DNA from: Noviherbaspirillum denitrificans
GTDB lineage: Bacteria > Pseudomonadota > Gammaproteobacteria > Burkholderiales > Burkholderiaceae_D
Direction: 5' to 3'
NCBI RefSeq assembly: GCF_002211445.1
Contig: NZ_LSTO01000001.1
Location: 3,022,431 to 3,079,498 of the forward strand
Length of the DNA: 57,068 nucleotides
The notes below the pieces were generated by a model, which saw only the letters and a program-made list of their open reading frames with translations, searched no databases and was not told where the DNA came from. Shown here piece by piece: positions 29,024 through 36,539 of the stretch. Positions within the stretch are counted from its first letter, which is position 1; each line of letters starts with the position of its first letter. The position numbers and the translations under genes are program-made.

Positions 29024-29359
29024 TCAGCTGCCGCGGTAGGTCGAAAAACACCACGGCGAACAGAGCAAGGGGACGTGGTAGTGCTGCTTGGCGTCGAAGA
29101 CGGTGAAACGGACCGGGATCTCTTCCGAGAACACGTTCTCGTTCTTGAAATGGGCGCCGACATAAAAGCGCAGTTCAAAATCGCCGACGCGGGTCTGCTC
29201 CGGTGTCAGCATCGGACCATCGGTGCGGCCGTCCGGATTGCTGCGCACGCTCTTGAGCAGCGTCGGCGGCGTGGTTTTCAGGTCATACAAATCGATCTGC
29301 ATGCCGGCGATCGGGCGGCCGGTCGATATGTTCAATACGTGTGTCGTGATTCCTGCCAT
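29024..29359 (-). CDS. uraH: 5-hydroxyisourate hydrolase (copy 1)
   Basis: A 111-residue transthyretin-related protein of standard length. It begins MAGITTHVLN (His7), has the Arg in PDGRTDGP (about 45), the His in QHYHVPLL and the C-terminal YRGS tetrapeptide. It hydrolyses 5-hydroxyisourate, the urate oxidase product, to OHCU. There is no signal peptide, so it is cytoplasmic. GAGGAGAG precedes the ATG. It lies between the Tat-exported paralogue and the guanine deaminase gene in cassette 1. A second cytoplasmic copy is at 34995-35348. Confidence 0.93.
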   Translation of the reverse strand: MAGITTHVLNISTGRPIAGMQIDLYDLKTTPPTLLKSVRSNPDGRTDGPMLTPEQTRVGDFELRFYVGAHFKNENVFSEEIPVRFTVFDAKQHYHVPLLCSPWCFSTYRGS

Positions 29360-29390
29360 GTCATCTCTCCTCGAATGGGAACAAGTTGTC

Positions 29391-29906
29391 TCAGCTGCCG
29401 CGGTAGTAGGTGTAGTTCCACGGGCTGAACTGGATGGGCAGGTGGATGCGCTCGGCGGTATTGCGGACCTGGAAGCGGACCGGCACCTTGGACAGGAAGC
29501 CCGGCTGCGGCAGCCTGGCCTGCTTCATCGCGAAGTAGTCGTCGACATGCAGCAACACCTCGTAGTTGCCTTCACGGTAGGTATCGCCGATCAGCAGCGG
29601 CTCGTCGGAACGGCCGTTGGGATTGATCGTGACGCTGCGGATCGGCACAGGGCGGCCGTTTTCGATCGAAGAAAAATCGACGCGCAATCCGACCGCAGCC
29701 TGGCCGTGGAAGGTGTCGAGGATATGGATCGTCAGGCGCGGGCTCACCCCGTGCAGGACGATCGGGCCGGACGATTGTGCGGCGGACGGCGCCGCCGGGG
29801 TGGTCGATGCCAGCGCACTACGCGAAACCAGCGCAGCGCCTCCCAGTGCCAGGCCGGCGACGGCAAAACGCCGGCGGTCGGGGTTCTTGATGCTGTTGTC
29901 GTTCAT
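29391..29906 (-). CDS. Tat-exported 5-hydroxyisourate hydrolase-like protein
   Basis: A 171-residue protein. A twin-arginine-type signal (DRRRFAVAGLALGGAALVS) precedes a probable ALA-S cleavage site near residue 33 and a 20-residue spacer. The rest is a complete transthyretin-like domain: His61 in LTIHILDT, Arg99 in NGRSDEP, His155 in RIHLPI and the terminal YRGS. All four catalytic elements of 5-hydroxyisourate hydrolase are kept, so an active periplasmic enzyme is plausible. Its ribosome site (AAAGGAGGAG) lies in the end of the upstream MFS gene, whose stop is one base before its ATG. Confidence 0.85.
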   Translation of the reverse strand: MNDNSIKNPDRRRFAVAGLALGGAALVSRSALASTTPAAPSAAQSSGPIVLHGVSPRLTIHILDTFHGQAAVGLRVDFSSIENGRPVPIRSVTINPNGRSDEPLLIGDTYREGNYEVLLHVDDYFAMKQARLPQPGFLSKVPVRFQVRNTAERIHLPIQFSPWNYTYYRGS

Positions 29907-29907
29907 A

Positions 29908-31245
29908 TCACTCCTCCTTTTTTAATTTGCGTGCAATACAGCTCAACACGAGTATTGCCGCGATTGCTTCTACTACGGCTACAACATAGAGTCCCGGTGA
30001 AACCCTTCCGGTCGCGTTCTTGATCAGCCCCATCAGGTAGGGCGCGCCGAAGCCGGCCAGGTTGGATACGGAATTGATCAGGGCCACGCCGATGGCGGCG
30101 GCGCCGCCGGCAAGGTAACGGTTGGGCAGCTGCCAGAACACCGGGATCGCGCTCATCGTTCCCACCAGCGCCAGCCCCATCGCCAGCAGCGGCAGGAGTG
30201 CGCCCCTCCCCGGCGTGTCCAGCAGGACCGCAAGCGTGCCCATCGCGAGTGCCCCGACCAGTGCGGCACCGCTGAAATGCCACCGGACTTCGCCGTGCCT
30301 GTCCGAATGCGCGCCGTTCAGGATCATTCCCGCGGCGCCGCACAGATACACTGCGGCGGCGATCCAGCCGACCGCCATCGGCGAGGCATAGCCCGTTTCC
30401 TTGACGATGGTCGGGATCCAGAAAGTCAGTGTCGAATTGGCGCAGAGCAGGCAAAAGAAGATGGCGATCAGCAGCCACACGACGGGATTGCGGAACAGAC
30501 TGCGCCAGTCGCTGCCGCGCTCGCCCATTTCCCGGTTGTCGCGATCCAGCGCGTCCCGGATCAACCGCTTCTCGTGCTGTGCCAGCCAGCCGGCGTGCTC
30601 GGGCTTGTCGGTCATGTAGAAGTACGCGGCGACGCCGGCGAGGACGGACGGGATCCCTTCCAGGATGAACAGCCATTGCCAGCCATGCATGCCGTGGACG
30701 CTGCCCATCGATGTCATGATCCAGCCCGCGATCGGGCCGCCCAGCACGCCGGCGAGTGCCGACGCGGACATGAAGGTGCCGAATGCTTTTGCGCGCCGCT
30801 GGCTCGGATACCAGTAAGTCAGGTACAGGATCATGCCCGGGTAGAATCCCGCTTCGAACGCGCCGAGCAGGAAGCGAAGGATGTAGAACTGCATCGGCGT
30901 GGACACGAAGGCTTGCACCATGCAGATCAGCCCCCAGCCGATGGTGATGCGCATCACCGTTTTCCTGGCGCCGATCTTTTGCAGCAAGGCATTGGAAGGC
31001 ACTTCAAACAGGAAATAGCCGAGGAAGAAGATGCCCGCGCCAAGGCCGTACACCGCTTCGCTGAACTTGAGGTCGTCGAGCATCTGCAGCTTGGCGAAGC
31101 CGATATTGACGCGGTCGATCCAGGCCAGGATCCATAGCGCCCCGAGGAAGGGCAGCAAGCGCCAGGACACCTTGCGGTAGACGGCATCCTCTTCGGTCTG
31201 CTCCACGCCGGCGTAGACGGGAAGCTCCTGTTCTCTGGTCGTCAT
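29908..31245 (-). CDS. MFS transporter, anion:cation symporter family (cassette 1)
   Basis: A 445-residue carrier with 12 predicted helices. Family marks are LAWIDRVNIGFAKLQML in helix 1, YFLFEVPSNALLQKIGARK between helices 2 and 3, and GAFEAGFYPGMILYLTYWY in helix 4, as in tartrate, phthalate and other organic-anion carriers of the ACS family. The context suggests uptake of a purine or ureide such as urate or allantoin (inference). The ATG at 31245 has AAAGGAG 6 bases upstream; the 59-codon extension has no support. It is closely related to the MFS protein of cassette 2 (33594). It is the first gene of the operon and is divergent from a LysR gene. Confidence 0.9.
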   Translation of the reverse strand: MTTREQELPVYAGVEQTEEDAVYRKVSWRLLPFLGALWILAWIDRVNIGFAKLQMLDDLKFSEAVYGLGAGIFFLGYFLFEVPSNALLQKIGARKTVMRITIGWGLICMVQAFVSTPMQFYILRFLLGAFEAGFYPGMILYLTYWYPSQRRAKAFGTFMSASALAGVLGGPIAGWIMTSMGSVHGMHGWQWLFILEGIPSVLAGVAAYFYMTDKPEHAGWLAQHEKRLIRDALDRDNREMGERGSDWRSLFRNPVVWLLIAIFFCLLCANSTLTFWIPTIVKETGYASPMAVGWIAAAVYLCGAAGMILNGAHSDRHGEVRWHFSGAALVGALAMGTLAVLLDTPGRGALLPLLAMGLALVGTMSAIPVFWQLPNRYLAGGAAAIGVALINSVSNLAGFGAPYLMGLIKNATGRVSPGLYVVAVVEAIAAILVLSCIARKLKKEE

Positions 31246-31333
31246 CTTGTCTCCTTTGCATGGCTGCTTCATCCATGGCAGCCTGTATTGAAGGCAAGTA
31301 TAGGAAGCCGTACCCCGAAAGGAAACGCGAGGG

Positions 31334-31354
31334 CTGTTATAGACCGAATAGCAG
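31334..31354. promoter_or_regulatory. LysR-type operator dyad between MFS and LysR of cassette 1
   Basis: CTGTTAT-N7-ATAGCAG is an inverted repeat with a T-N11-A core. The same layout, CTGCTAT-N7-ATAACAA, is found at 36501-36521 before the paralogous LysR gene. It lies 66 bases upstream of the LysR ATG and 88 upstream of the MFS ATG. Confidence 0.55.
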
Positions 31355-31420
31355 AACCGATATTGGAAAACCTGTTGCCGGACGCGAAAATCAGCCCACC
31401 TTCCCTTGAGGCGAATTGCC

Positions 31421-32356
31421 ATGATCCGGGCCGACGACCCTTTCGATACCTATCTGCTGCGCGTCCTGTGCACCGTGATCGCCGAGCAAAGCGTGTCGCG
31501 CGCCGCCATCCGGCTGAACCAGTCGCAACCGGCCATCAGCGCCGCCCTCAAGCGCCTGCGCGCCATCTTCAACGATCCGCTGCTGACGCGGGACAGGAAC
31601 CTGATGGTGCCCACGGAACGGGCAATGCAGATCGCGGCGCAGGCGCGCACGGCCTTGAACCTGCTGGATGGCTTGCTGGTCTCGGACAGCAGCTTCGACC
31701 CGGCGTCGACGGAACAGACCTTCACCATCGCGATGCCGGACTACCTGGCGCCTGCCTTCTTTGCCCATGTCGCGCGGACCTTCCGCGTTAGTGCTCCAGG
31801 CGCCCGGCTGATTGCACAGCCGTTAGTAGCACAATACGACTACGAACAGGCGCTTGCGGACGGCACGGTCGATATCGTCATCGGCAACTGGCCGAATCCG
31901 CCGGAACACCTGCACCTGTCGGTCCTGCTTGAGGATGAGGTCGTCTGTGTGCTTGCGCAGGACAACCCCTTGAGCCAGCCCGGCAAGCTGACCGCAGAAA
32001 GCTATCTGCGTGCATCGCACATTGTCCCGGTGCCGTATTCGCGCGGACAGCGCGGCGTGGTCGAGAGCGGACTGGGCACGATGCGCGTCAGCCGCGACCG
32101 CCGTATTCAGTGCCCGTACCTGAGCGTGGCGCCCAGCCTGCTTCCCGGCACCGACCTCATCCTGACCACGGCCCGGCACTTCGCGCACTACCATGCGCAG
32201 CGGATTCCGCTGGCCGTCGTGGCGTCGCCGATTCCGTTTCCATTCATGCGTTTTTACCAGCTGTGGCATCCGGCGCGGCATCGTTCTCCGGCGCATGTGT
32301 GGCTGCGCGGCGTACTTACCGCGGCCGCGCGCGAGCTGAAGGTGCTTCTGGATTAA
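31421..32356 (+). CDS. LysR family regulator (cassette 1)
   Basis: A 311-residue regulator. The N-terminal winged helix is VIAEQSVSRAAIRLNQSQPA with LKRLRAIFNDPLL, and the C-terminal effector domain begins near residue 95 (FTIAMPDYLAPAFFAHVA). The sequence is strikingly close to the LysR at 36540 in segments such as IGNWPNPPEHLHLSVLLEDE and FMRFYQLWH. The ATG at 31421 has GAGGCG upstream, whereas the first in-frame start at 31406 is a TTG inside that ribosome site. It is divergent from the MFS-led cassette 1, which it probably controls through the dyad at 31334. Confidence 0.9.
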   Translation: MIRADDPFDTYLLRVLCTVIAEQSVSRAAIRLNQSQPAISAALKRLRAIFNDPLLTRDRNLMVPTERAMQIAAQARTALNLLDGLLVSDSSFDPASTEQTFTIAMPDYLAPAFFAHVARTFRVSAPGARLIAQPLVAQYDYEQALADGTVDIVIGNWPNPPEHLHLSVLLEDEVVCVLAQDNPLSQPGKLTAESYLRASHIVPVPYSRGQRGVVESGLGTMRVSRDRRIQCPYLSVAPSLLPGTDLILTTARHFAHYHAQRIPLAVVASPIPFPFMRFYQLWHPARHRSPAHVWLRGVLTAAARELKVLLD

Positions 32357-32360
32357 GGAA

Positions 32361-32390
32361 GCGGCCGGCGTTGGCGTAGCTGCCGGCCGC
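32361..32390. terminator. Hairpin between LysR and porin genes
   Basis: A 9-bp perfect GC-only stem, GCGGCCGGC with GCCGGCCGC and a 12-base loop, between two convergent genes. On the plus strand TAATTGCTTT follows; on the minus strand TTCCTTAATC. It can serve both transcripts, though neither T run is strong. Confidence 0.55.
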
Positions 32391-32398
32391 TAATTGCT

Positions 32399-33448
32399 TT
32401 AAAAGGTATGGCGAACGCCGATGTTGACGGACCGGTCGCCGCTTCCGGCATCAGTGGCGTTGCCGGCAGTGTAGAAGCCAGGGGCGTTGTTGGCGGCGGT
32501 GTTGTCGATGTGCGCGACCGAGGTGTACAGGTTGGTGCGCTTCGACAACGCATAGGTATAACCCAGCGCCACCTGGCTGGCATCGTTGCCGGCCGCGGTC
32601 CGGTCGGACTTGCGGATGTACGATGCGAGGAAGGTACCCGCGCCCACCGGCGCACTCAGGCCAATCATCAGGTCGCGCGTATCGGCCTGCGCCACGTTCG
32701 TATTTCCGGCGACGGCGTTCTTGTTGAGCGCATAGGCGCCGTGCACGGCAGCAATGCCGAAGTCATACTTGACGCCGAGCGTGGTCACTTTCGAACTCGA
32801 CGTTGCGCCGGCATTGTTGACGTTGTTATGCGCCAGCCGTACCGCCAGCGGCCCGGCGGTATAGCCGACCTGCCCAGCCAGGGTGCGCAGCGACGAAGTG
32901 TCTCCCGCGGTCTCGCCAAAGCCGTAGGTCATCTCGGCCATCATTCCGGACGTCAGCGGCGCCGCGTACTTGATTGCATTGTTGGTGCGCGGACCGCCGC
33001 CGGTAGCCGCGGTTCCCCCTTGCGACATAAGGTTGCCCGCATTGCCGGCGAGGCCACATGCAAACGGGTCGATCACGCCGCACAGGGACGTAAAGATTGG
33101 CGTGTATTGCCGCCCGAGCGTGACAGTCCCGAATGCGCCCTTGAGGCCGACAAACGCCTGGCGTCCGAACAGCGCCCCGCCCTGCAATGCCGCTCCGGTA
33201 TCGAGCGCAAAGCCGTTCTCCAGTGTGAACAGCGCGGACATGCCGCCGCCCAGGTCTTCCGCTCCCCTGAAACCGATGCGCGAGGCATTCTGCATGCCGC
33301 TCGTCACCTTGGTGACGGAACCGGCAGCACCTCCGCGCTGATACTCGACGCCACCGTCGATCAGGCCATATACCGTGACGTTCGATTGCGCGGCGGCCGT
33401 GGCGGACACCATACCGAGCGCGATCAGGCAGCCAGTCATTTTTCTCAT
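32399..33448 (-). CDS. Gram-negative outer-membrane porin
   Basis: A 349-residue trimeric-type general porin of the betaproteobacterial class. It has a signal peptide (MRKMTGCLIALGMVSATAAAQ), the first strand SNVTVYGLIDGGVEY, the characteristic FRGAEDLGGGMSALFTLENG segment, the loop-3 region after LGRQYTPIF, and a C-terminal strand ending in Phe (NIGVRHTF) for BamA recognition. GGGAG precedes the ATG. It is the last gene of cassette 2, 145 bases after the MFS gene, which suggests an outer-membrane entry route for the same substrate. Confidence 0.92.
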   Translation of the reverse strand: MRKMTGCLIALGMVSATAAAQSNVTVYGLIDGGVEYQRGGAAGSVTKVTSGMQNASRIGFRGAEDLGGGMSALFTLENGFALDTGAALQGGALFGRQAFVGLKGAFGTVTLGRQYTPIFTSLCGVIDPFACGLAGNAGNLMSQGGTAATGGGPRTNNAIKYAAPLTSGMMAEMTYGFGETAGDTSSLRTLAGQVGYTAGPLAVRLAHNNVNNAGATSSSKVTTLGVKYDFGIAAVHGAYALNKNAVAGNTNVAQADTRDLMIGLSAPVGAGTFLASYIRKSDRTAAGNDASQVALGYTYALSKRTNLYTSVAHIDNTAANNAPGFYTAGNATDAGSGDRSVNIGVRHTF

Positions 33449-33557
33449 TCAAGTTCTCCCTTATTGTTTATTTGAGGTTTGCTATCTGTTCCGTCAGACG
33501 AACACGGGGCTGCCTTCCTTCTTCCAGGCATGTGTATCGTCAGACGGGGAACATGGA

Positions 33558-33583
33558 ACCGGGTGGAGCGCAGTCCACCCGGT
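33558..33583 (-). terminator. Hairpin between MFS and porin genes of cassette 2
   Basis: ACCGGGTGGA pairs perfectly with TCCACCCGGT around a GCGCAG loop, 11 bases after the MFS stop. There is no real T run on the minus strand, so it may attenuate or stabilise the transcript rather than end it. Confidence 0.4.
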
Positions 33584-33593
33584 GTAGGTCTGC

Positions 33594-34934
33594 TTACTGC
33601 GCAGTCTTGAGTTGCGAGCCGAGTGGCTTTTGCGGACGGATGAGAAGCAATACCAGCAGCGCGCCGAAAGCCTCGATCATGGCCACCGCCAGCAGGCCGG
33701 ACGACAGCCCGCCGCCGGCATCCTTGAGCACACCCATCGCATACGGCGCGCCGAATCCGGCCAGGTTCGCGAACGAGTTGATCATCGCGACACCTGCCGC
33801 GGCGGCCGCACCGGACACGTACAAGTTCGGCAATTGCCAGAAGACCGGGATCGCGCTCATCGTGCCCATCACCGCAAGCGTCAGCGCAATGAATGCCAGC
33901 ACGGGCTGATGGGCCAGCATCGCAGTGGCAGCCATGGCACTCGCACCAAGCAGTGCCGCGCCGGCCACGTGCAGCGTGTTCTTGCCGGTCTTGTCCGCGA
34001 AGTAGCCGTTGCTGACCATGCCGCAAGCGCCGAAGATGTACGCCACGCCGATGAGCAGGCCGACGTGCAGCGAATCGGACACGCCCATGTCGCGGACGAT
34101 GCTCGGTGCCCAGAAGGTCAGTGTCGAGTTGGCCGCAATAATGCAGAAGAAGATCGCCACCAGCGCCCACAGCTTAGGCTTGCGCAGGCTGGCCAGGAAG
34201 CTGTGCTCGCGTGGACCGCATGCGGCGGCATCGCGCTGCAGTTCACGCTGCACGAAGGCGCGCTCGTCCTCGCTCAGCCACTTGGCCTGCGACGGCTTGT
34301 CGGTCAGGTACGCCAGGGTCACGAGTCCGGCAAGCACGGACGGGATGCCTTCGATCAGGAACAGCCATTGCCAGCCACGCATGCCGTGGAAGTCGTTCAG
34401 CGAGGTCATGATGATGCCGGCGAGCGGGCCGCCGATGATGCCTGCAATCGCCGACGCCGACATGAACAGGCCGAACGCACGCGAACGGCGCTCGCTCGGA
34501 TACCAGTAGGTCAGGTAAAGGATGATGCCGGGATAGAAACCTGCCTCGAACACGCCCAGCAGGAAGCGCAGCACATAGAACTGCGTCGGGGTGGTCGTGA
34601 ACAGCATCAGGATGCTGACGATGCCCCAGCCGATTGTGATGCGGGCGATAGTCTTGCGCGCACCGATGCGGTCCAGCAGGATGTTGCTCGGCACTTCGAA
34701 CAGGAAATAGCCGAGAAAGAAAATCCCCGCGCCGAGGCCGTATACTGCCTCGGAAAAGTGCAGGTCATTCAGCATTTGCAGCTTCGCGAAGCCGATGTTG
34801 ACCCGGTCAAGCCAGGCCAGGACCCAGAGTACGCACAGGAAAGGAATCAGGCGCCAGCTGATCTTCGAGTAAATGCGGTCGGCTTCGGTCTTGGGCGGAA
34901 CAGCCCGCGCGCCGCGTGTGTTGAGGGTGGTCAT
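33594..34934 (-). CDS. MFS transporter, anion:cation symporter family (cassette 2)
   Basis: A 446-residue 12-helix carrier, a close paralogue of the cassette 1 carrier. Long identical stretches include FSEAVYGLGAGIFFLGYFLF, LFEVPSN, GIPSVLAG and GTMSAIPVFWQLPN. Family marks are LAWLDRVNIGFAKLQML and GVFEAGFYPGIILYLTYWY. The substrate is probably an organic anion of the urate/allantoin pathway, by context only. The ATG at 34934 has AGGAG 9 bases upstream; the extension to 34967 is not supported. It follows uraH copy 2 by 60 bases and precedes the porin. Confidence 0.9.
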   Translation of the reverse strand: MTTLNTRGARAVPPKTEADRIYSKISWRLIPFLCVLWVLAWLDRVNIGFAKLQMLNDLHFSEAVYGLGAGIFFLGYFLFEVPSNILLDRIGARKTIARITIGWGIVSILMLFTTTPTQFYVLRFLLGVFEAGFYPGIILYLTYWYPSERRSRAFGLFMSASAIAGIIGGPLAGIIMTSLNDFHGMRGWQWLFLIEGIPSVLAGLVTLAYLTDKPSQAKWLSEDERAFVQRELQRDAAACGPREHSFLASLRKPKLWALVAIFFCIIAANSTLTFWAPSIVRDMGVSDSLHVGLLIGVAYIFGACGMVSNGYFADKTGKNTLHVAGAALLGASAMAATAMLAHQPVLAFIALTLAVMGTMSAIPVFWQLPNLYVSGAAAAAGVAMINSFANLAGFGAPYAMGVLKDAGGGLSSGLLAVAMIEAFGALLVLLLIRPQKPLGSQLKTAQ

Positions 34935-34994
34935 CACTAGTCTCCTAAGTGTGCAGTCATGCTGCACTATCGTCCTTGAATCGGTTGCAGTACC

Positions 34995-35348
34995 TTAGCT
35001 TCCGCGGTATGTCGTGCAGCTCCACGGCGTCGCCAGCATCGGCACGTGGTAATGCTGCTGGGTGTCGAACACCGCGAACCGGACTGGCACCGTGTCGATG
35101 AATGCCAGTTCCGGCATCGGCGTCCCAATCTTCGAAAAATACTCCCTTACGTGAAACACCAGCTCGTACTTGCCGACCTTGGTGTCTTCCGGCTTCAGGA
35201 TCATCTGGTCGGTGCGGCCGTCCTTGTTCGTGACGACCGTCTTCACCAGGCGGTAACGGTTGTCTTCCCAGACCGAAAAATCAATGCGCATGCCGGCGCC
35301 CGGCAAGCCGGTGGCGGTGTTCAGTACATGTGTGGTTATGCCAGCCAA
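34995..35348 (-). CDS. uraH: 5-hydroxyisourate hydrolase (copy 2), TTG start
   Basis: A 117-residue transthyretin-related hydrolase with MAGITTHVLN (His7), KDGRTDQM with Arg, QHYHVPML with His and the terminal YRGS, so it is catalytically complete. It has no signal peptide. The start codon is TTG with GGAG 5 bases upstream, giving the same MAGITTHVLN N-terminus as copy 1. It lies 32 bases after the exported lipoprotein paralogue. It duplicates the function of copy 1 but under the second LysR gene, so the two may respond to different signals. Confidence 0.92.
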   Translation of the reverse strand: MAGITTHVLNTATGLPGAGMRIDFSVWEDNRYRLVKTVVTNKDGRTDQMILKPEDTKVGKYELVFHVREYFSKIGTPMPELAFIDTVPVRFAVFDTQQHYHVPMLATPWSCTTYRGS

Positions 35349-35380
35349 AGCAGTCTCCGTTATATGGGGTAATCAGGCGT

Positions 35381-35857
35381 TCAACTGCCGCGGTAGTACG
35401 AATAGCTCCAGGGCGTGAGCAGGATCGCAATGTGGTAGAGCTGGCGCGGATCATCGATCGAGAAGCGGATCGGCACCTCGGTCAGGAAGGCCGGGCGCGG
35501 CATCGTGGCGCCGAGCCTTGCGTAATGTTGCTCGACGTGCAAGACCAGTTCATAGCTGCCGCGTTTGAAGTTTTCTCCCTCGAACAGCGGCTGGTCGGTC
35601 CGCCCACCCTTGTTGGTGTCGAAGCTGCGCAGCAAGCGGTACGACTGCCCGTCCAGCACGGACAGGTCGACACGCATGCCGGCCCCCGGCAGCCCGGTCC
35701 AGGTATCGATTGCATGGATGGTGAGGCGTCCGGGGCCGCTTGCGGCTGCCTGCTGAGCCGGCGCATTGCCGAGTGCGCTGCAACCAGCCAGCGCAGAGGA
35801 TCCTGCCGCCAGTCCTGCCGCAAGGAAGCGCCTGCGGGAAAGCTCGTTGCCGCTCAT
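35381..35857 (-). CDS. Tat lipoprotein, 5-hydroxyisourate hydrolase-like
   Basis: A 158-residue protein with a twin-arginine motif (SRRRFLAAG, residues 7-15) and a lipobox (SALAGC) with Cys26 as the lipidation site. A short Ala/Gln spacer leads to a transthyretin-like domain with His48 (LTIHAIDTW), Arg86 (GGRTDQP), His142 (LYHIAI) and the terminal YRGS. All hydroxyisourate hydrolase catalytic positions are kept. The mature protein would be tethered in the periplasm. Its ATG overlaps the uraD stop in ATGA, so it is translated together with OHCU decarboxylase. Confidence 0.87.
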   Translation of the reverse strand: MSGNELSRRRFLAAGLAAGSSALAGCSALGNAPAQQAAASGPGRLTIHAIDTWTGLPGAGMRVDLSVLDGQSYRLLRSFDTNKGGRTDQPLFEGENFKRGSYELVLHVEQHYARLGATMPRPAFLTEVPIRFSIDDPRQLYHIAILLTPWSYSYYRGS

Positions 35858-36390
35858 GCCGCATCCTTTTGCAGCGGCGTCGTCTCTTCCGCGAAAATTC
35901 GGTCCAGGCGCATCCGCACGATATTGAAGACCTGCGCAATGTTATTGTCGAACTCCGTCGCGGTATCGTTCTGCAGCCGACGTTCGAACTCGCTGAAGAT
36001 TTCCGCCTTGGAATAATTGCGCACCGCAATAATGAACGGGAACTGGTGCTTGGCGCGGTAAGCCGCATTCAGTTGCCGCATCTTTTGCAGTTCGCCCGAG
36101 GTCAGGGAATTCAGTCCCGCGGTCGACTGTTCGATGACCGAGTTCACGGTCATGTTGCCGTCCTGCGCCTCCTTGCCGGCCAGGTCAGGGTGCAGGCACA
36201 GTAGCGCCTCGATCTGTGTCCGCGGCGCCCGGCGTACCGCACCGAACATCGCCTGGTAAAACTCCTCGATCGTCGCAAACGGCCGATCCTGCCAGGCTTG
36301 CTCTGCTACCCAGGGCGAATACTCGAACACACCGCCGAATGCGTTGGTGAAAGAGTCGCGGCTCATTTGATTTACTGCTGTCAGGTCCAT
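35854..36390 (-). CDS. uraD: OHCU decarboxylase
   Basis: A 178-residue all-helical enzyme that decarboxylates 2-oxo-4-hydroxy-4-carboxy-5-ureidoimidazoline to S-allantoin. Visible marks are FGGVFEYSPWVAEQAW, the catalytic-His region LLCLHPDLAGK, the SAGL-like segment QSTAGLNSLT and the substrate loop YRAKHQFPFIIAVRN. AAAGGAA precedes the ATG at 36390; the upstream extension to 36411 is less likely. It is the first gene of cassette 2 and is divergent from LysR at 36540. With the uraH copies and puuE it completes the route from hydroxyisourate to allantoate. Confidence 0.93.
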   Translation of the reverse strand: MDLTAVNQMSRDSFTNAFGGVFEYSPWVAEQAWQDRPFATIEEFYQAMFGAVRRAPRTQIEALLCLHPDLAGKEAQDGNMTVNSVIEQSTAGLNSLTSGELQKMRQLNAAYRAKHQFPFIIAVRNYSKAEIFSEFERRLQNDTATEFDNNIAQVFNIVRMRLDRIFAEETTPLQKDAA

Positions 36391-36500
36391 CTGCCATTCC
36401 TTTGTTTTCATCGTTGGTGATGCGCCGCTCGCATGTAAAAAACGGCTGCGTCATGCGAATGAAATATAGAGGACGGGGCAAACCGTGCACAATCGGCAAT

Positions 36501-36521
36501 CTGCTATATTCCACATAACAA
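36501..36521. promoter_or_regulatory. LysR-type operator dyad between uraD and LysR of cassette 2
   Basis: CTGCTAT-N7-ATAACAA with a T-N11-A core, 19 bases before the LysR ATG and about 110 before uraD. It matches the cassette 1 dyad in spacing and in most half-site bases. Confidence 0.5.
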
Positions 36522-36539
36522 AAGCACTGGCCCACACCG

